Source of the DNA: Hericium rajendrae
Taxonomy: Eukaryota > Basidiomycota > Agaricomycetes > Russulales > Hericiaceae
Assembly (NCBI GenBank): GCA_033439255.1
Contig: CM065880.1
Span: 1,240,001 to 1,304,000 of the forward strand
Direction of reading: 5' to 3'
DNA: 64,000 bases
The notes beneath the pieces are model-generated. The model did not search any database. It was not told the DNA's origin and saw nothing but the letters and a program-made list of their open reading frames with translations. The position numbers were made by a program, and so were the translations under genes. This document shows positions 38,761-49,763 of this stretch, one piece after another; position 1 is the stretch's first letter; the number at the start of each line of letters is the position of its first letter.

Positions 38761-39723
38761 GCGTGCGACCATCAAATGCATGCTAGTGCCATGTACTTCG
38801 TATACTATACATTGTAGTACTTGGATCTCATGTAATACCTTATTTCTGTAATATAATGACTCTATAAGAACCACAGATTGTATAGCAACCTGAGACTCCA
38901 TAGCAGCCTTATGAAGCTGTATATTGAACATAACATCTATAGCATACATAGAGTCAAACTAAAACCATATAGGTTACATAGCAGACATAGTAGTGTGTTG
39001 TTGCTATGTAGTGCTACATAGCTATCACTCATGGCTATGATAGCTATGATAGCTCTCATAGTTCTATATAGTTGCATAGCTCAAGTACATAGCAGCCATA
39101 GCACTATGAAAGCCAGCATAGCATTGGCTGGTAGCTATGTAGAATTCACATTTTTGAGATGTCACGATTTGATCACAATTGAGGACGACTACGTTTTCGA
39201 CAGACTCACCTCTGGCATGCAAACTGAAACTTTTCATAACCACTCTATACAACGTCTGCGCGTCTACCGCGTCAAGAAACACGGCAAATCTCTCCACATC
39301 AACATCATGCTCACCAAACAAGCCTATACCGGCGTACGCTCTGTGCCTCGTACCTGGTCTTCCCTTTTATGCAACTACATGACCGCGAACGAGCTCGTCT
39401 GCGCGTTTCCACAGTGGACCCTTCGCAATACCGGCATCCTCTTCGACAAAGTCTTCTCCACTGTCGACACACCTCATGCTCACAGGCGCAACCATGCTGT
39501 ATGGCACAGATATCTCGACAGATCTTTCAGCCTCGTAGCGCCCTAGATCAATGCACGCTCACATCCTATCATCGATATCACGCGCGATGGCTACCGAATT
39601 CCGCAGAAACGCCAATTCGTCGACAACATATCGTTGAGGATGCGATGGGACAACACAGATTTTGGGTACAGCGAACACGGACTGGACGAAAGTTTCCTTT
39701 GGTTATCTGGAAATTTTGATTGA

Positions 39724-40171
39724 TTATCTATAGCTGTAGGCCACGTAACTTGACGTTTATCGCCTGTATCCCATTCCATTTGTTCACCGACAACCTAGAC
39801 AGATGCCTCAATACTGTAAATAAATTTCTAAACACCCTACATATTTTTCTGAACAATAGTATTAAGATGTAGGCTTTGTTTTTACAAGACACTGCTCGCG
39901 AGCCTCTTTTACGCTCAACGTGTCAGCAAGACGTACCAGGGCTGACAATGCAGCTGCCACGTCAAGGACCGTGGCTGCGGAACCTCTACCGCTTCGATTC
40001 TTTAGGTACATCCGACTGTCTCACTACAACTAATTCTGCGATCCTCTTCAAAAATATTTATAAACCATGCCCATTCCCACCGCCGTTCACGACTTTCCGA
40101 CCACATATTCATGGTATTTGTCTCTCGCATTCCTTTTTCTTCTATAATAACTGTGAAGCGGTCAGGATACT
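39724..40171. other. intergenic, no gene seen
   Basis: AT-rich spacer between the second F-box/nucleotidyltransferase-like pseudogene and a small spliced gene. One frame (39876-40175) is open for 99 codons but has no convincing composition or splice support. Confidence 0.35.
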
Positions 40172-40628
40172 ATGACAGCGCCTGCATATGTCACACGAGC
40201 ATTAGCCCTACGAGGCATACAACTTATACGTCGCGATCCTGCTGGAAATGTGGTCCTGCTTTTCCAGCCCCGTGAAATGGTAGCTATCCTTCTGACTCTA
40301 AAGCGATAGAGGAACTCATCTTCTTCCTCTTCAGACAAGACGCGAGACATCTGCACAAGACATAACCATTATTCTCTCGTCCTTCAATTGGACCCATTGT
40401 GCCGACGTCCTTTACGCCAACACTGATGACGCTACCATCCTCGACTTCCTATATGGCCGATTCAGGTTACCACCGCGTCTCCACATCATTATTGACATCA
40501 TTGTCACATCCTCTGGACTTACTACCGCGAGCTCTATCATAACTGAACGTCAAGCACAAGGACTTACTTTTTACGCCCTTGGTCCTCTTCTGGTAGCGTA
40601 CAGAGTTCGTGATCGCTACACCTTGTAA
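40172..40628 (+). CDS. small hypothetical protein, two exons
   Basis: Exons 40172-40279 and 40335-40628, with a 55-bp intron (GTAGCT...TCTTCAG), join in phase to 133 residues. The start is MTAPAYVTRALALRGIQLIR and the end RDRYTL. Hydrophobic segments (LHIIIDIIVTSSGL, LTFYALGPLLVAYRV) alternate with polar ones. I do not recognise it. Its place just upstream of a complete F-box/nucleotidyltransferase-like gene and its size could mean it is a remnant of a larger gene. Confidence 0.45.
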
Positions 40629-40865
40629 TTATACAACACCTTCGCCTGAATAAAAAGACAGACAAGTACCTCATGCCCTCGCATCAGCCGAACGCAAATC
40701 CCACCATGCCAAATACCTGTCTTGCGATAAACCCGCGGTATCCAAGGAGATCACATGCCTCAGCGAATTGAAACATCCGCTCTCCGTGTTCCGGCCACGC
40801 GACTCCTCACCATCTACCATTTCCAACCAAACGCGCGTCCCGCCTTCAACTTTGCACACACCTGA

Positions 40866-41783
40866 ATGCCTCCAGACATTATTTTATCCACGGATGTCTT
40901 CGAAGCTATTTTGTTATGGGTCCCCATCATTGACATGATCACCCTTTCAAAAACTACACGTCGCCTGCGCGCACTCATCATCTGGTTTTTGGACAGCTTA
41001 TACAACCGTCGCCTGGCTCATTATCTTCCCGACCCCATTTCCTTTCGACAGTTGTTATTCGACACAGATTCTATTATCTCAGGATCGTTCCCACTCTCTT
41101 TCACCCTTCACGCCCTCCCCAACTTCTTTTTCCGTGTCGGAGACCTGGACGTGTACTGTCTACCATCCACCGCATCACGTATGGTCGACTTCCTTGTCAG
41201 CAGCGCCAGTTATTCCATTATAGACATCATACCCGAGACTTTCATCGAAACGAACGATTACGGAGCGGGGATCCAGGCCGTCATCCGTCTCTTTCGTGCG
41301 CCCAACACTCGAGTGGACGTTGTCATCAGCGCTCAATTTTCTACCACATTTCCTGTCGCCAAATTTTGGGGTACTGTGGTGATGAATTTCATGAGTGCGG
41401 ACGGACTGATCGTGGCCTACCCCAAGACAACCCTCAACGGACAATGCCTCGTAGACCCTCAAGAATTACTATCCGACCAAACTCTCGACTGCGTGGAGAA
41501 GTACCTCGACCGTGGTTTCACCGTTGACATCTTTGGTATGCGGTCTCGCTACCATACGTCTCGCAACGTCGCCAAAGCGTATTGCCCACGCACGTTTCGT
41601 TTTTTCGGCGACCCGGCCTGTCTCAACCTTCAACTCGGCCCTCGCTGGCCCCGTATTCCGTCAATCGACCAACGGTCAACATGCCTCCTTCCATTTTGGA
41701 GCTTTGGAAACAGCAACTGCCTGAGAGGATATGGAGGAAGTACAAAGTCTCTTGTAGGTTTGGTCGGACAGTTCAGACCGTGA
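40866..41783 (+). CDS. F-box/nucleotidyltransferase-like protein, gene 3, intact
   Basis: A single exon of 305 residues. The N-terminus is F-box-like (STDVFEAILLWVPIIDMITL, then TTRRLRAL). Next come IISGSFPLSF and, about 20 residues on, GDLDVYC: a G-S followed by D-x-D, the arrangement of metal-binding residues in the nucleotidyltransferase superfamily. Further on are VVMNFMSADGLIVAYPKTT and CPRTFRFFGDPACL. It is the only one of the three copies in the window that keeps both the G-S and the D-x-D and is not interrupted. A role as a nucleotidyltransferase, or as a substrate adaptor for ubiquitin ligase, is only inference from motifs. Confidence 0.7.
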   Translation: MPPDIILSTDVFEAILLWVPIIDMITLSKTTRRLRALIIWFLDSLYNRRLAHYLPDPISFRQLLFDTDSIISGSFPLSFTLHALPNFFFRVGDLDVYCLPSTASRMVDFLVSSASYSIIDIIPETFIETNDYGAGIQAVIRLFRAPNTRVDVVISAQFSTTFPVAKFWGTVVMNFMSADGLIVAYPKTTLNGQCLVDPQELLSDQTLDCVEKYLDRGFTVDIFGMRSRYHTSRNVAKAYCPRTFRFFGDPACLNLQLGPRWPRIPSIDQRSTCLLPFWSFGNSNCLRGYGGSTKSLVGLVGQFRP

Positions 41784-42212
41784 ACATCCCATCCACCATC
41801 TTTCCATCACATTAAAATTTTATACTTTGTTTGTTTGTTTTTCTTCTCTTTTTTTTTTTCCCCCCTCCGTCTCTATCTTACGTTCCTTACGGTCCTACAA
41901 TCTTCAGGCCATCTCATTAATAATTCGTATCTTACATTTTTTCTACATTTTCCCGCTCGTTTGTAGTTTAAAATTTACGCGGTCTTGCAATGCATCTTCT
42001 TCCCTCCCAAGCCGAATCCAGTCACGAGACCAGGGGGTGCCCGAAGGGCCGTGGAATGAGAGAACAAGGTATGGCTGTTACGTAAGCTGAGCTGCAACGC
42101 AATGATCGGTATGATCCCACGGACGCTCTACACTTTCACCTGCATCTGCTTTCACCTCTGAGATCGGAAGCTCTGGAGCCTCAGCTTCACCATCGTCTCT
42201 TTCTTTGTTTAC
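41784..42212. other. intergenic: T-rich tract and RasGEF promoter
   Basis: 41815-41870 is a pyrimidine tract (TTTGTTTGTTTGTTTTTC and a run of T then C). The rest should include the promoter and leader of the downstream exchange factor. No gene was seen. Confidence 0.4.
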
Positions 42213-45200
42213 ATGGCCACTGTTGCCTACGACACCCACCAGTCTTTCGCCGCAGCTTCCTCCCATTTTCCCTCCAACACTGCACAGGCCTCGTCCAGGT
42301 CGGAGCCTGACCAGCAATACATTGCAACTTTCTTCTGTCGCGCCCTCTATGACTACCAATCGGCCGACGACTCTTCCTTGTCGTTTCGGAAGGGGGATAT
42401 CATCGAGGTCCTGACGCGGTTGGAGACCGGGTGGTGGGATGGTCTTCTTGGCGACGAGCGTGGCTGGTTTCCCTCAAATTATGTCGTGGTGATCTCTGAT
42501 GAAGAGGCCGACGCTGTCTTTTCGGCATCGGACACGTCCCTAGGGAGGACGCCAGCAGGGCAGGGCAGCTCTTTAAACATGGCGCAAGGCTCACCAGGTC
42601 ACCCTTCCGTGCCATCCCTCATGACGAACGGGAACTCCTCAACCGTTGCGGACTCTCGTTCGCAGTCTGATCAAAGCAACTGGTTGGAAGGCGACATGGA
42701 GTACGAGGCTGCAAGACCACGTATAGATGAGCTCGCAGCTGCGACAATGGAGGGTAATAGTGCGGAGCCCAATGATTTCTGGGTGCCTCAAGTTACACAG
42801 GACGGCCAGGTCAGTTTGTTCCAAGACAGAGGGTCTTTTGCTAATTTCTGACCGCCGTTCTTGTGATCGGCTCAGATATTCTACGTGAACACACAGACTG
42901 GGCAGCGCTCGCGGGATCTACCTGTTGAAGCCGAGCACGATCTTTCAGAGGATGATTTTCGTGGGTTGGATCAACCACGTAGGACCCGTTCCACCACCAC
43001 GGCTCTGTACCGTCAAGACGATGGCATCAAGAAGAGCAGCAGCAGTCCCGCTGGCTTCGGTCCTCCAAGGCGTAGTGGCACTCCGGAGCCTTGGGTCCGC
43101 CGTTTAGCTGACGATGGGATGTCATATTTCTACTGGAACAAGCTCGACGGTTCTGTTCAGTGGACTCTTCCTGAGGCAGCATCAACTTCCAATGGCGACC
43201 GGCGAAATGGCCCAAGCCTTTCGGACCCCCGGCAATCTCCTGCAGGAGGCAAATTGGGAGTAGAGTTATCTACACGGCGACTGCGCTCAGATTCCTCTGT
43301 GTCGAACGTATTCCGAGGGCCAGCCGAACCATTCGCCGGTGGCTACGCCAGTGCGTACTCCGATGACAGTGACGTTGATCCTGTCGACCGGAACGGGGTT
43401 TCCGCATCGCAACGCGAGGCCTCGAATGGCCGTGTCGCAGAGTCGCGCCCAGCCCTTCGGCGGATAAACTCTCAACCTCTGCTCGGGGAGCAAGGCCAGT
43501 TGACACCTGCGGAGGAGCTGGCTCAAGCGTTGCAACATTCGTTGATACCACCAGCTCCCGAGTCGGTGAATGAGCTCTCGACCTTGGCGCGACAAGCCGT
43601 CTCATATGTGACAGAGTTCATTCGTTCGCATGGTGTACCGGCGTGGCCTGACCAGCAGAGGGAACTCGAGGGACGCATTCATATGGCTGTTGTTGCCATC
43701 CGCAATCTCCTTTACATATCCTCTCCTCCCTATGGCCACATATCCAGCAGTCTTTATCCCAAAGACACCCGGGAGCTTGCGTCTAACAGCTATATGCAAT
43801 CCTTGCAGAATCAGCTAAAGCCAGCTCAACGGAAGGTTACAGCGACCTTATCCAAACTCGTCCTCGCAACATTGGCTGCGAACTATGACGCCAATGTTTC
43901 TTCCGATGCGTCGTCGAGGATGGAACAGGATGCCACGGAGCTGGATCGCGCATTGCTGACCTTTGTTCTGGAGGTACAGCGGAGTAACAGTCAGGCAGCC
44001 ATGCAGCCGATACAGAACAGACTTCCATCTAAGCGACTGCGAGCAGCGTTCCTACCCACCGGTGTCGGTTTGGGCTTAATTGGCTCCGGTGCGGCAGGCG
44101 GTTGGAATGGTTTTGGCTGGGTCACCCGTGGCGATCTGGAGCGCACGCCGCAAAGATCACTAACAGGCGATATCTTGGCGGACATGAAGTCACATTCTAA
44201 TGCGTTGGACGATAAGCTCAGAGCATTAGAGGCTTCATTAGTTCATCCAGCGATGTCTAGTGAGTTCCTCCATCACTATGTTTGCTCATAGCTGAACAAG
44301 TGTAGGAGCATCACCCATTTCATCAGTTCGAGCGAACACACAGTCTATCATCGCTTGGGTGCAATCGTTCATTGATCTTGTAATGGACGTTAACCTCGCG
44401 CAATCTATCGATCTTGATGGATTCTCTCGAGAGGGACAACTGACTGCTGGGGATGCCTACGTGGCTACCCTTGAAAGAGCTCGCCTGCTCATTCGAACGC
44501 TTGAAGTTGCATCTCAGTCGTTATATGACGATTGCGCGATAATTCTACTCAGCCTTCAATCCTTCGACCGGCACTTTCATGGCGTGATGGGAGCTGAAAT
44601 AATCCGTTCGCTGGCAGCACCTCTTCGCACCAATGTTCTTTTAGTGCAACAAACCATGGAAGCTTTGCATTCGGTTGGCCAAGAACAGGCGTCGCTTGGC
44701 CAGAACGATTACACTGGTGCGATAGAATGGCGTATGTCCCGGATCCTGAGTCTCGAAAACAACCTCGATCAACACCTTGCCGCGTTGGGAACGATTACGG
44801 ACCAGCCTCCGGATGGTGAAGAAGAAGATGTTGTCGACTTAGAGCACGCACTCAGCAAGCCTGCCGCATTGAAAACCAGCCAATCTGAAGGACCGACCAC
44901 CACCATCTATCGTGGCACTTCACAGTCTGCATCCTCCTTAGAGGTTCCATCGACACTTGCGCCGGAAAATGATACTACGCCTCGTACAAAGACCCAACAC
45001 GAGACCAAGAGTAGTATCAGTTCGTTCGCGTCCCCTCCATCAGATGCCGGTGGCGACGCCGCAAGCATCATACAGGATGATGACGATGAAGGTTGGTCGC
45101 TCGGTCACTGGTACACTATTTCTTAAACTGATTGAGGATTTTAGGCCTATTAGGCCCTTCTGCGGCGAAATCACCATCCCGAGCCGACAAGCTCACTCGT

Positions 45201-46860
45201 ATATTCGGTGAAGCACCTGGTCATATCATTGACCAGGAGAATGCAAAGGCGAAACCGTGGTATCTGCGGCCAACCTATAGTCAGACTGAGATCCTTGTTG
45301 ATCCGGACCGCAAAGTCCGCGCGGGAACCGTACCTGCACTGGTCGAACGGCTGACCGCGCACGAGCACTATTCAGGTCAGTTGCAATGTGTCGTCAGAAG
45401 TACATATCATAACGCTTCCTCTGCAGACACGACCTTCAACAAGGCTTTCCTTCTCACGTACAAGTCGTTCACCGATACTAATACCCTGTTCGATCTTCTC
45501 GTTCAGCGATTCTGGATTAAACCTCCAGACAAGCTGAACCCTCAAGAGCTCCAGGAATGGACCAAACTCAAGCAAAATATCATTCGCATGAGGTGAGCCA
45601 ATTCTGTGGCATTTGTATAATGGTCATGACGTTCTTGCTACAGGGTTTTGAACACATTCAAAACTGTGCTCTTGGATGATGACTGTCTCGAGAAAGAAGA
45701 CATGTATATTCTGGATCGCATGAGAGACTTCGTACAGCACGAGGAGGTTATGCATTTAGCTGCTGCGAAGCAGTTACTTGTCTTGATTGAGCGTGCTGTA
45801 CGTGATTTTTTCTTGTATTGCCGACTTACTGATTCCCTTCAAGCAAAAAGGAGATATTTTGAAAGCCAAGACGACTATTTCCCTCGACGCGCAGCCACCA
45901 GCTATCGTGCCCAGGCCCTCGAAGAAGCACAAACTCTTGGACTTTGATCCTCTAGAGGTCGCGCGACAGCTGACGATGATCGAATGCGTACTCTATCAGA
46001 AGATTAAGGCGTCCGAATGTCTGATGCGTTCTCGAGAGCAAAGGCCTGGTGAGAATAACGACAACATTGCGGCAATTATTGAGACTACCAATAAGGTACA
46101 GTAGCCTACTCCTGTTCAGATTCCCACTAACCATTATGTGTTATCAGATCGCCCACTGGGTCGCTGATACTGTACTCAGTAAGGAAGATTCTCGAAAGAG
46201 AGCTTCCATCGTCAAGCAGTTCATTCTTGTTGCCGATGTAAGTCCTTATCGCGCGTGCATCATTCAAGTTACTAATTCAGGCTACAGCGCTGTCGGAATC
46301 TTCACAATTTCTCGAGTATGATCGCAATTGTCTCGGGCCTCAACTCCCCCCCTATTCGGCGTTTGAAGCGTACTTGGGAGCAGATTAATCAGAGATATAT
46401 GACACAACTCGGCGCTTGTGAGATGACGATTGATTCGAACAAGAATTTCAACAACTATCGGTCACTTCTGGCAAGGATCACGCCACCATGTGTACCATTC
46501 GTTGGTACGTTTTGAGGTGATGCCTCAGCGCTCGTACTGACAAATCGGACAGGTGTCTATCTTACGACACTGACCTTCATTCAAGATGGAGCGCCTAATT
46601 ATGTTTCTGGTGATCTTGTGAACTTCAGGAAACGACAGAAGGCGGCGGAGGTGATCGATGAGATCAAGAAGTGGCAGTCCAAGCCGTTCAACTTCACCAA
46701 GGTCGACGTGATCCACGACTACATCCAGGAATCCTTGAATAAGTTCAACGATATTCCAGACGTCAGCGACCTGTTCTGGAATCTCAGTCTCGAGAGAGAG
46801 CCCCGCGAGCGGGAGGACGAGAAGATGGCGAGGCTATTGCAGGAGACGGGCTTCCTATAG
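42213..46860 (+). CDS. CDC25: Ras guanine nucleotide exchange factor, Cdc25 type, complete
   Basis: Activates Ras by GDP release, upstream of cAMP signalling. Ten exons: 42213-42809, 42876-44259, 44306-45091, 45145-45375, 45427-45592, 45644-45797, 45844-46095, 46148-46237, 46288-46504 and 46553-46860, joining to 1,394 residues. Domains in order: an SH3 domain (ALYDYQSADDSSLSFRKGD, WFPSNYV), a WW-like element (WVRRLADDGMSYFYWNKLDG), a long helical region, the RasGEF N-terminal module (VPALVERLTAHEHYS, FLLTYKSFTD) and the catalytic RasGEF domain (DPLEVARQLTMIE, IAHWVADTVL, NFSSMIAIVSGLNS, LTFIQDGAPN, NFRKRQKAAEVI). The SH3-WW-RasGEF order and size match fungal Cdc25. No damage was found. Confidence 0.93.
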
Positions 46861-47330
46861 TTTATCACCGTTTATCATGGGATTTACATTTTTATTCACC
46901 ATCCAGGCTGGTTCTTGTTTCTTGCTCTCCTTAATCCTTGTAATATAGTGGTAGATTCTAGGCTTCGATGCTAATCATGATACATCCTATCTCTGAAGAT
47001 ACAAACACCACAGATTCGAGTCAGGTTGCTTTTGGAAAGTCGCATTCGCATTCATCATCTATTAACACGCGTCCTTTCAACAAATATTGTTCAAAGCCTC
47101 TTAGATGAGTCTAGAGTAGTATGCCGGACTGGGACGCTGGCTAACGGTATTATGATGCTACTAAGTAATACAATTTAAGTGATATTTGCTACAAGTAAAA
47201 GTACAAACAACTCTGCGAATAATCAAGATAAGTGATCGGACCAAAACAAGTGAATCCACCTGGAACCCTGCCAAGACACTACAAACAACCCTGAAAAAGC
47301 AAGACTAAACGATACATATTCACTGCCCTG
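46861..47330. other. intergenic between convergent genes
   Basis: The AT-rich 3' regions of the RasGEF gene (+) and the glucanase gene (-) meet here. Nothing else was seen. Confidence 0.4.
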
Positions 47331-49490
47331 CTATGACTGGCTCGAGCCTGCGAATGCCACGAACGCATTATAGTTATATGTTGAGGGGCTGCCTTGGAAC
47401 GTGAAGCCATCCGGCTTCAGGTCTACCACGGTCTGCCCATTACGTTGGATAGACCCGTGCATGAATCCTCCCGCGCTGATGGGTACAGAAAGTTTGTTCG
47501 CGCCAGCGGGAACTTGGAAGGTCTGCGTGTCGCTGTCGGAGGTGGAGAGCGTGACGGTGGCGGGCGCAGTGGTCATTGCGACGACCCAAACAGTGTCTTC
47601 GGTCTGCGTAGACATGACTTGATGAGGCTATGCTACATCGGAGAGGAAAACAAGGAGCTTACAATCTGGAAATTCGACGGCTTGCCGACGGGGTCCGGCG
47701 CGTTCGCGTCGCGCGCATGTGGACGCGACCACATGTACAGCTTATCCTCGGCGACGGGCGGGTATGCGCCCGTTCTGAACGCATCTGCGTAGTACTTCGT
47801 CATATCCAACCAGCCTTTCAATCGCTATTCAGCACAGAATTGCCAGACTGGTGGAAGACCCAAACATACCTGTATGATTCATGCCATCTGTCCAAGCTTG
47901 GCTATTCGGTTGCGCGCCCTCAATGGGCCCAATATAGTGCGACTCGCCGTAGTCGTTCCAGGTCACGATTTCGACGATGTCGATTTGGTCGCGAGTGGCA
48001 ACCAACGACTCCCAGCGTGTGGGGTATAGATGGGAGTCGCTGTAGTATACAAACTTCGTGATGGATCAATCACAGTTCCTGAAGGAGAGCACGGCAGAGC
48101 CTACATTTTTATCGAATGTCTGTGGGCTGTAATGTGTGAAGAACCAGGGCGAAACAGTGGCCAGATAGATCCATTTTTGACCGTCGCTCGGCATGGCATT
48201 GAGCCCGTTGATATACGCGGTATCGCTGGTTGTTCCGTTGACGAACGCGGCAAGTGTGTCTGATACCTTGGAGGTGATGGATGAAGCAATGGAGGAAAGG
48301 CTCGCTCCAACGGCAGATAAGATGTTGTTCGCGAAATCGGCTGTTAATTGCACAGGCCATGCCGAGTTCCACTGCACATGATGCCGTATGAGTTAACTCA
48401 GGATGAGAAGGTGGTGAGGAAGCCTTACGTTCAGAACCCCATACATGACACCGTTGAACGTCCCAAATGTGTTGGGGTCCACAAAAAAGGCAGGAACGAA
48501 TGCTACTGCGTTCTGTCCAGTCAGATCCGGGTGCTGTGTGAATTGGGATGACCAGCCGGTGCTGGGCGACGACTGTCCAAATGTGCAAGTCTCTCCGGAA
48601 AAGGATGATGCGAGAACTCGGCCATTATATGTTGCTTGGTTGGGATGGGTAGCATAGGTCGTTATATACTTGCGCAGCGTCGCGGCATCGTCAGGACTCG
48701 CGCATGGAAGGGAGCTAAGGGGTGGGGAAGCTCTCAATGAAATATGTCTATCATGAAGGGACGTGCACATACGACATGTCGAAAGATAAGAAGAGTTTGA
48801 AATTAGTTCCAGATTGAGAGGCAGCGTTATAGCTGTCATAAAAGGGTCAGCACATGACAATCTGACATCGGGTGCAACTCACGCATTAGCGACTTGACTT
48901 GGTTGCCAGTCGTCACGACCAACGTTGAGCGCGAAGCCGTCAATACCGCTGGCATGAGCTAGGGCAATGTCTGACGCCCAGTTCGTCTCGGTATATGGGA
49001 ATGTATTGCCAACCATATGGTGCGCAACCACATATTTTTGTCCACTAATCCACGACGAAGATGCGTTCTGTGTAGAGGCTGGGGATTCCGCAGATCCTAT
49101 CGTGGAGGATGGAAGAGGAGTAGATGGTGGTAGAGATGAGGCGAGGGCTGACAGAGATGGTGAGGACCCGGAAGTTGAGGACGGAAGAGGTGTAAGTGGC
49201 GATGGAGATGAGGAGAGAGCTGACAGAGATGATGAGAACCCGGAAGTGGAGGACAGGGCGGCGGATGCAGGAACACTCGCAGTCACAGACGAGGTCATGG
49301 ACGAGGTTGTCGCAATTGTGGAAGTCTGGGCGGTGCTGGGTAATGGAAGGTCGAGCTCAGCACATTGAGTGAGAAGTAAGCTGGGTGTAGTGAGAGACCG
49401 ACGGAAACCAGTCCGATAATAATTTACAGGGAGAGCATTGGCAGAGATAAAGAGCGCAAGCGGGACCAGAGCTAATACATACGAGTACAT
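47331..49490 (-). CDS. secreted alpha-1,3-glucanase, glycoside hydrolase family 71
   Basis: Hydrolyses alpha-1,3-glucan (mutan), a fungal cell wall polymer. The start at 49490 gives a signal peptide (MYSYVLALVPLALFISANA), then a Ser/Thr/Pro-rich region of roughly 100 residues with repeated SSSPS and PLPSST blocks, then the catalytic domain: KYVVAHHMVGNTFPYTETNW, GIDGFALNVGRDDWQ, LFLSFDMS, VMYGVLNWNSAWP, SPWFFTHY and VEIVTWNDYGES. The last two exons carry a C-terminal beta module (VTLSTSDSDTQTFQVPAGA). Exon 1 ends at 48883. Short introns split the rest, and all joins I checked keep the frame. The Ser-rich linker before rather than after the catalytic domain is worth noting. It is head-to-head with SCM3, 273 bp apart. 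Confidence 0.9.
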
Positions 49491-49763
49491 CGTTTGCAGA
49501 AGGGACTTGCGTAGGCCAGCTGGACGCAGAAGAAATAGTGGACTCACACATCACCTTCAAGCTGAATCTTAAGGGGTTTCGGTACAATAACGAGGTCCGT
49601 AGAGAATACAGAGTACTATGCACGGTGGACAATAAGAGTGGTTGACAATGAGCGCTTGAGCGCCGAGGTTGAGTAGTATTACGTAAGGATCGCGTCGCGC
49701 GTTGGACTCGACAAGCAGATTCGCTCATTGTGTGGCCAACGTCGACCCTCCCCAGCTGCGTTC

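Larger units (their letters stand above)
36291..39161 (+). mobile_element. 2.87-kb terminal-inverted-repeat element, copy B
   Basis: Left end CATCAGAAAAATGTG and right end CACATTTTTGAGATG are imperfect inverted repeats, with further pairing at TACATAGCT/AGCTATGTA. The host dinucleotide TC is on both sides (36289-36290 and 39162-39163). The layout matches copy A: AT-rich left kilobase, short minus-strand repetitive frame (36979-37284), TATA box (TTATATA, 37152-37158), hairpins at 37407-37427 and 37596-37627, splice donor GTAAGT near 37555, GC-rich array at about 37640-38760 and AT-rich right end. The two copies are clearly diverged, so they are not a recent tandem event. Confidence 0.85.
35972..39723 (+). 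pseudogene. F-box/nucleotidyltransferase-like gene 2, split by TIR element copy B
   Basis: The start MVIPDIAFSLEIWLRILRY is followed by an F-box-like IALAGTSRKLRAI. A partial nucleotidyltransferase-like motif follows (IVLIGSFVLGVL, then DADNLDFLC). Coding stops at 36290 where the transposon begins and resumes at 39164 (DLITIEDDYVFDRLTSG). Leaving out the element and one TC copy restores one frame across the join with no stop. A TAG at 39544 ends it at 234 codons, but the frame stays open and protein-like to a TGA at 39721 (ARSHPIIDITRDGYRIPQ, SEHGLDESFLWLSGNF), giving about 292 residues, close to its paralogues. I therefore read TAG as a second disabling change. Confidence 0.75.

Noticed and set aside
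47394-48061. Plus-strand frames of 130-140 codons
   Set aside because: Antisense to the GH71 glucanase exons, whose minus-strand translation carries clear family motifs.
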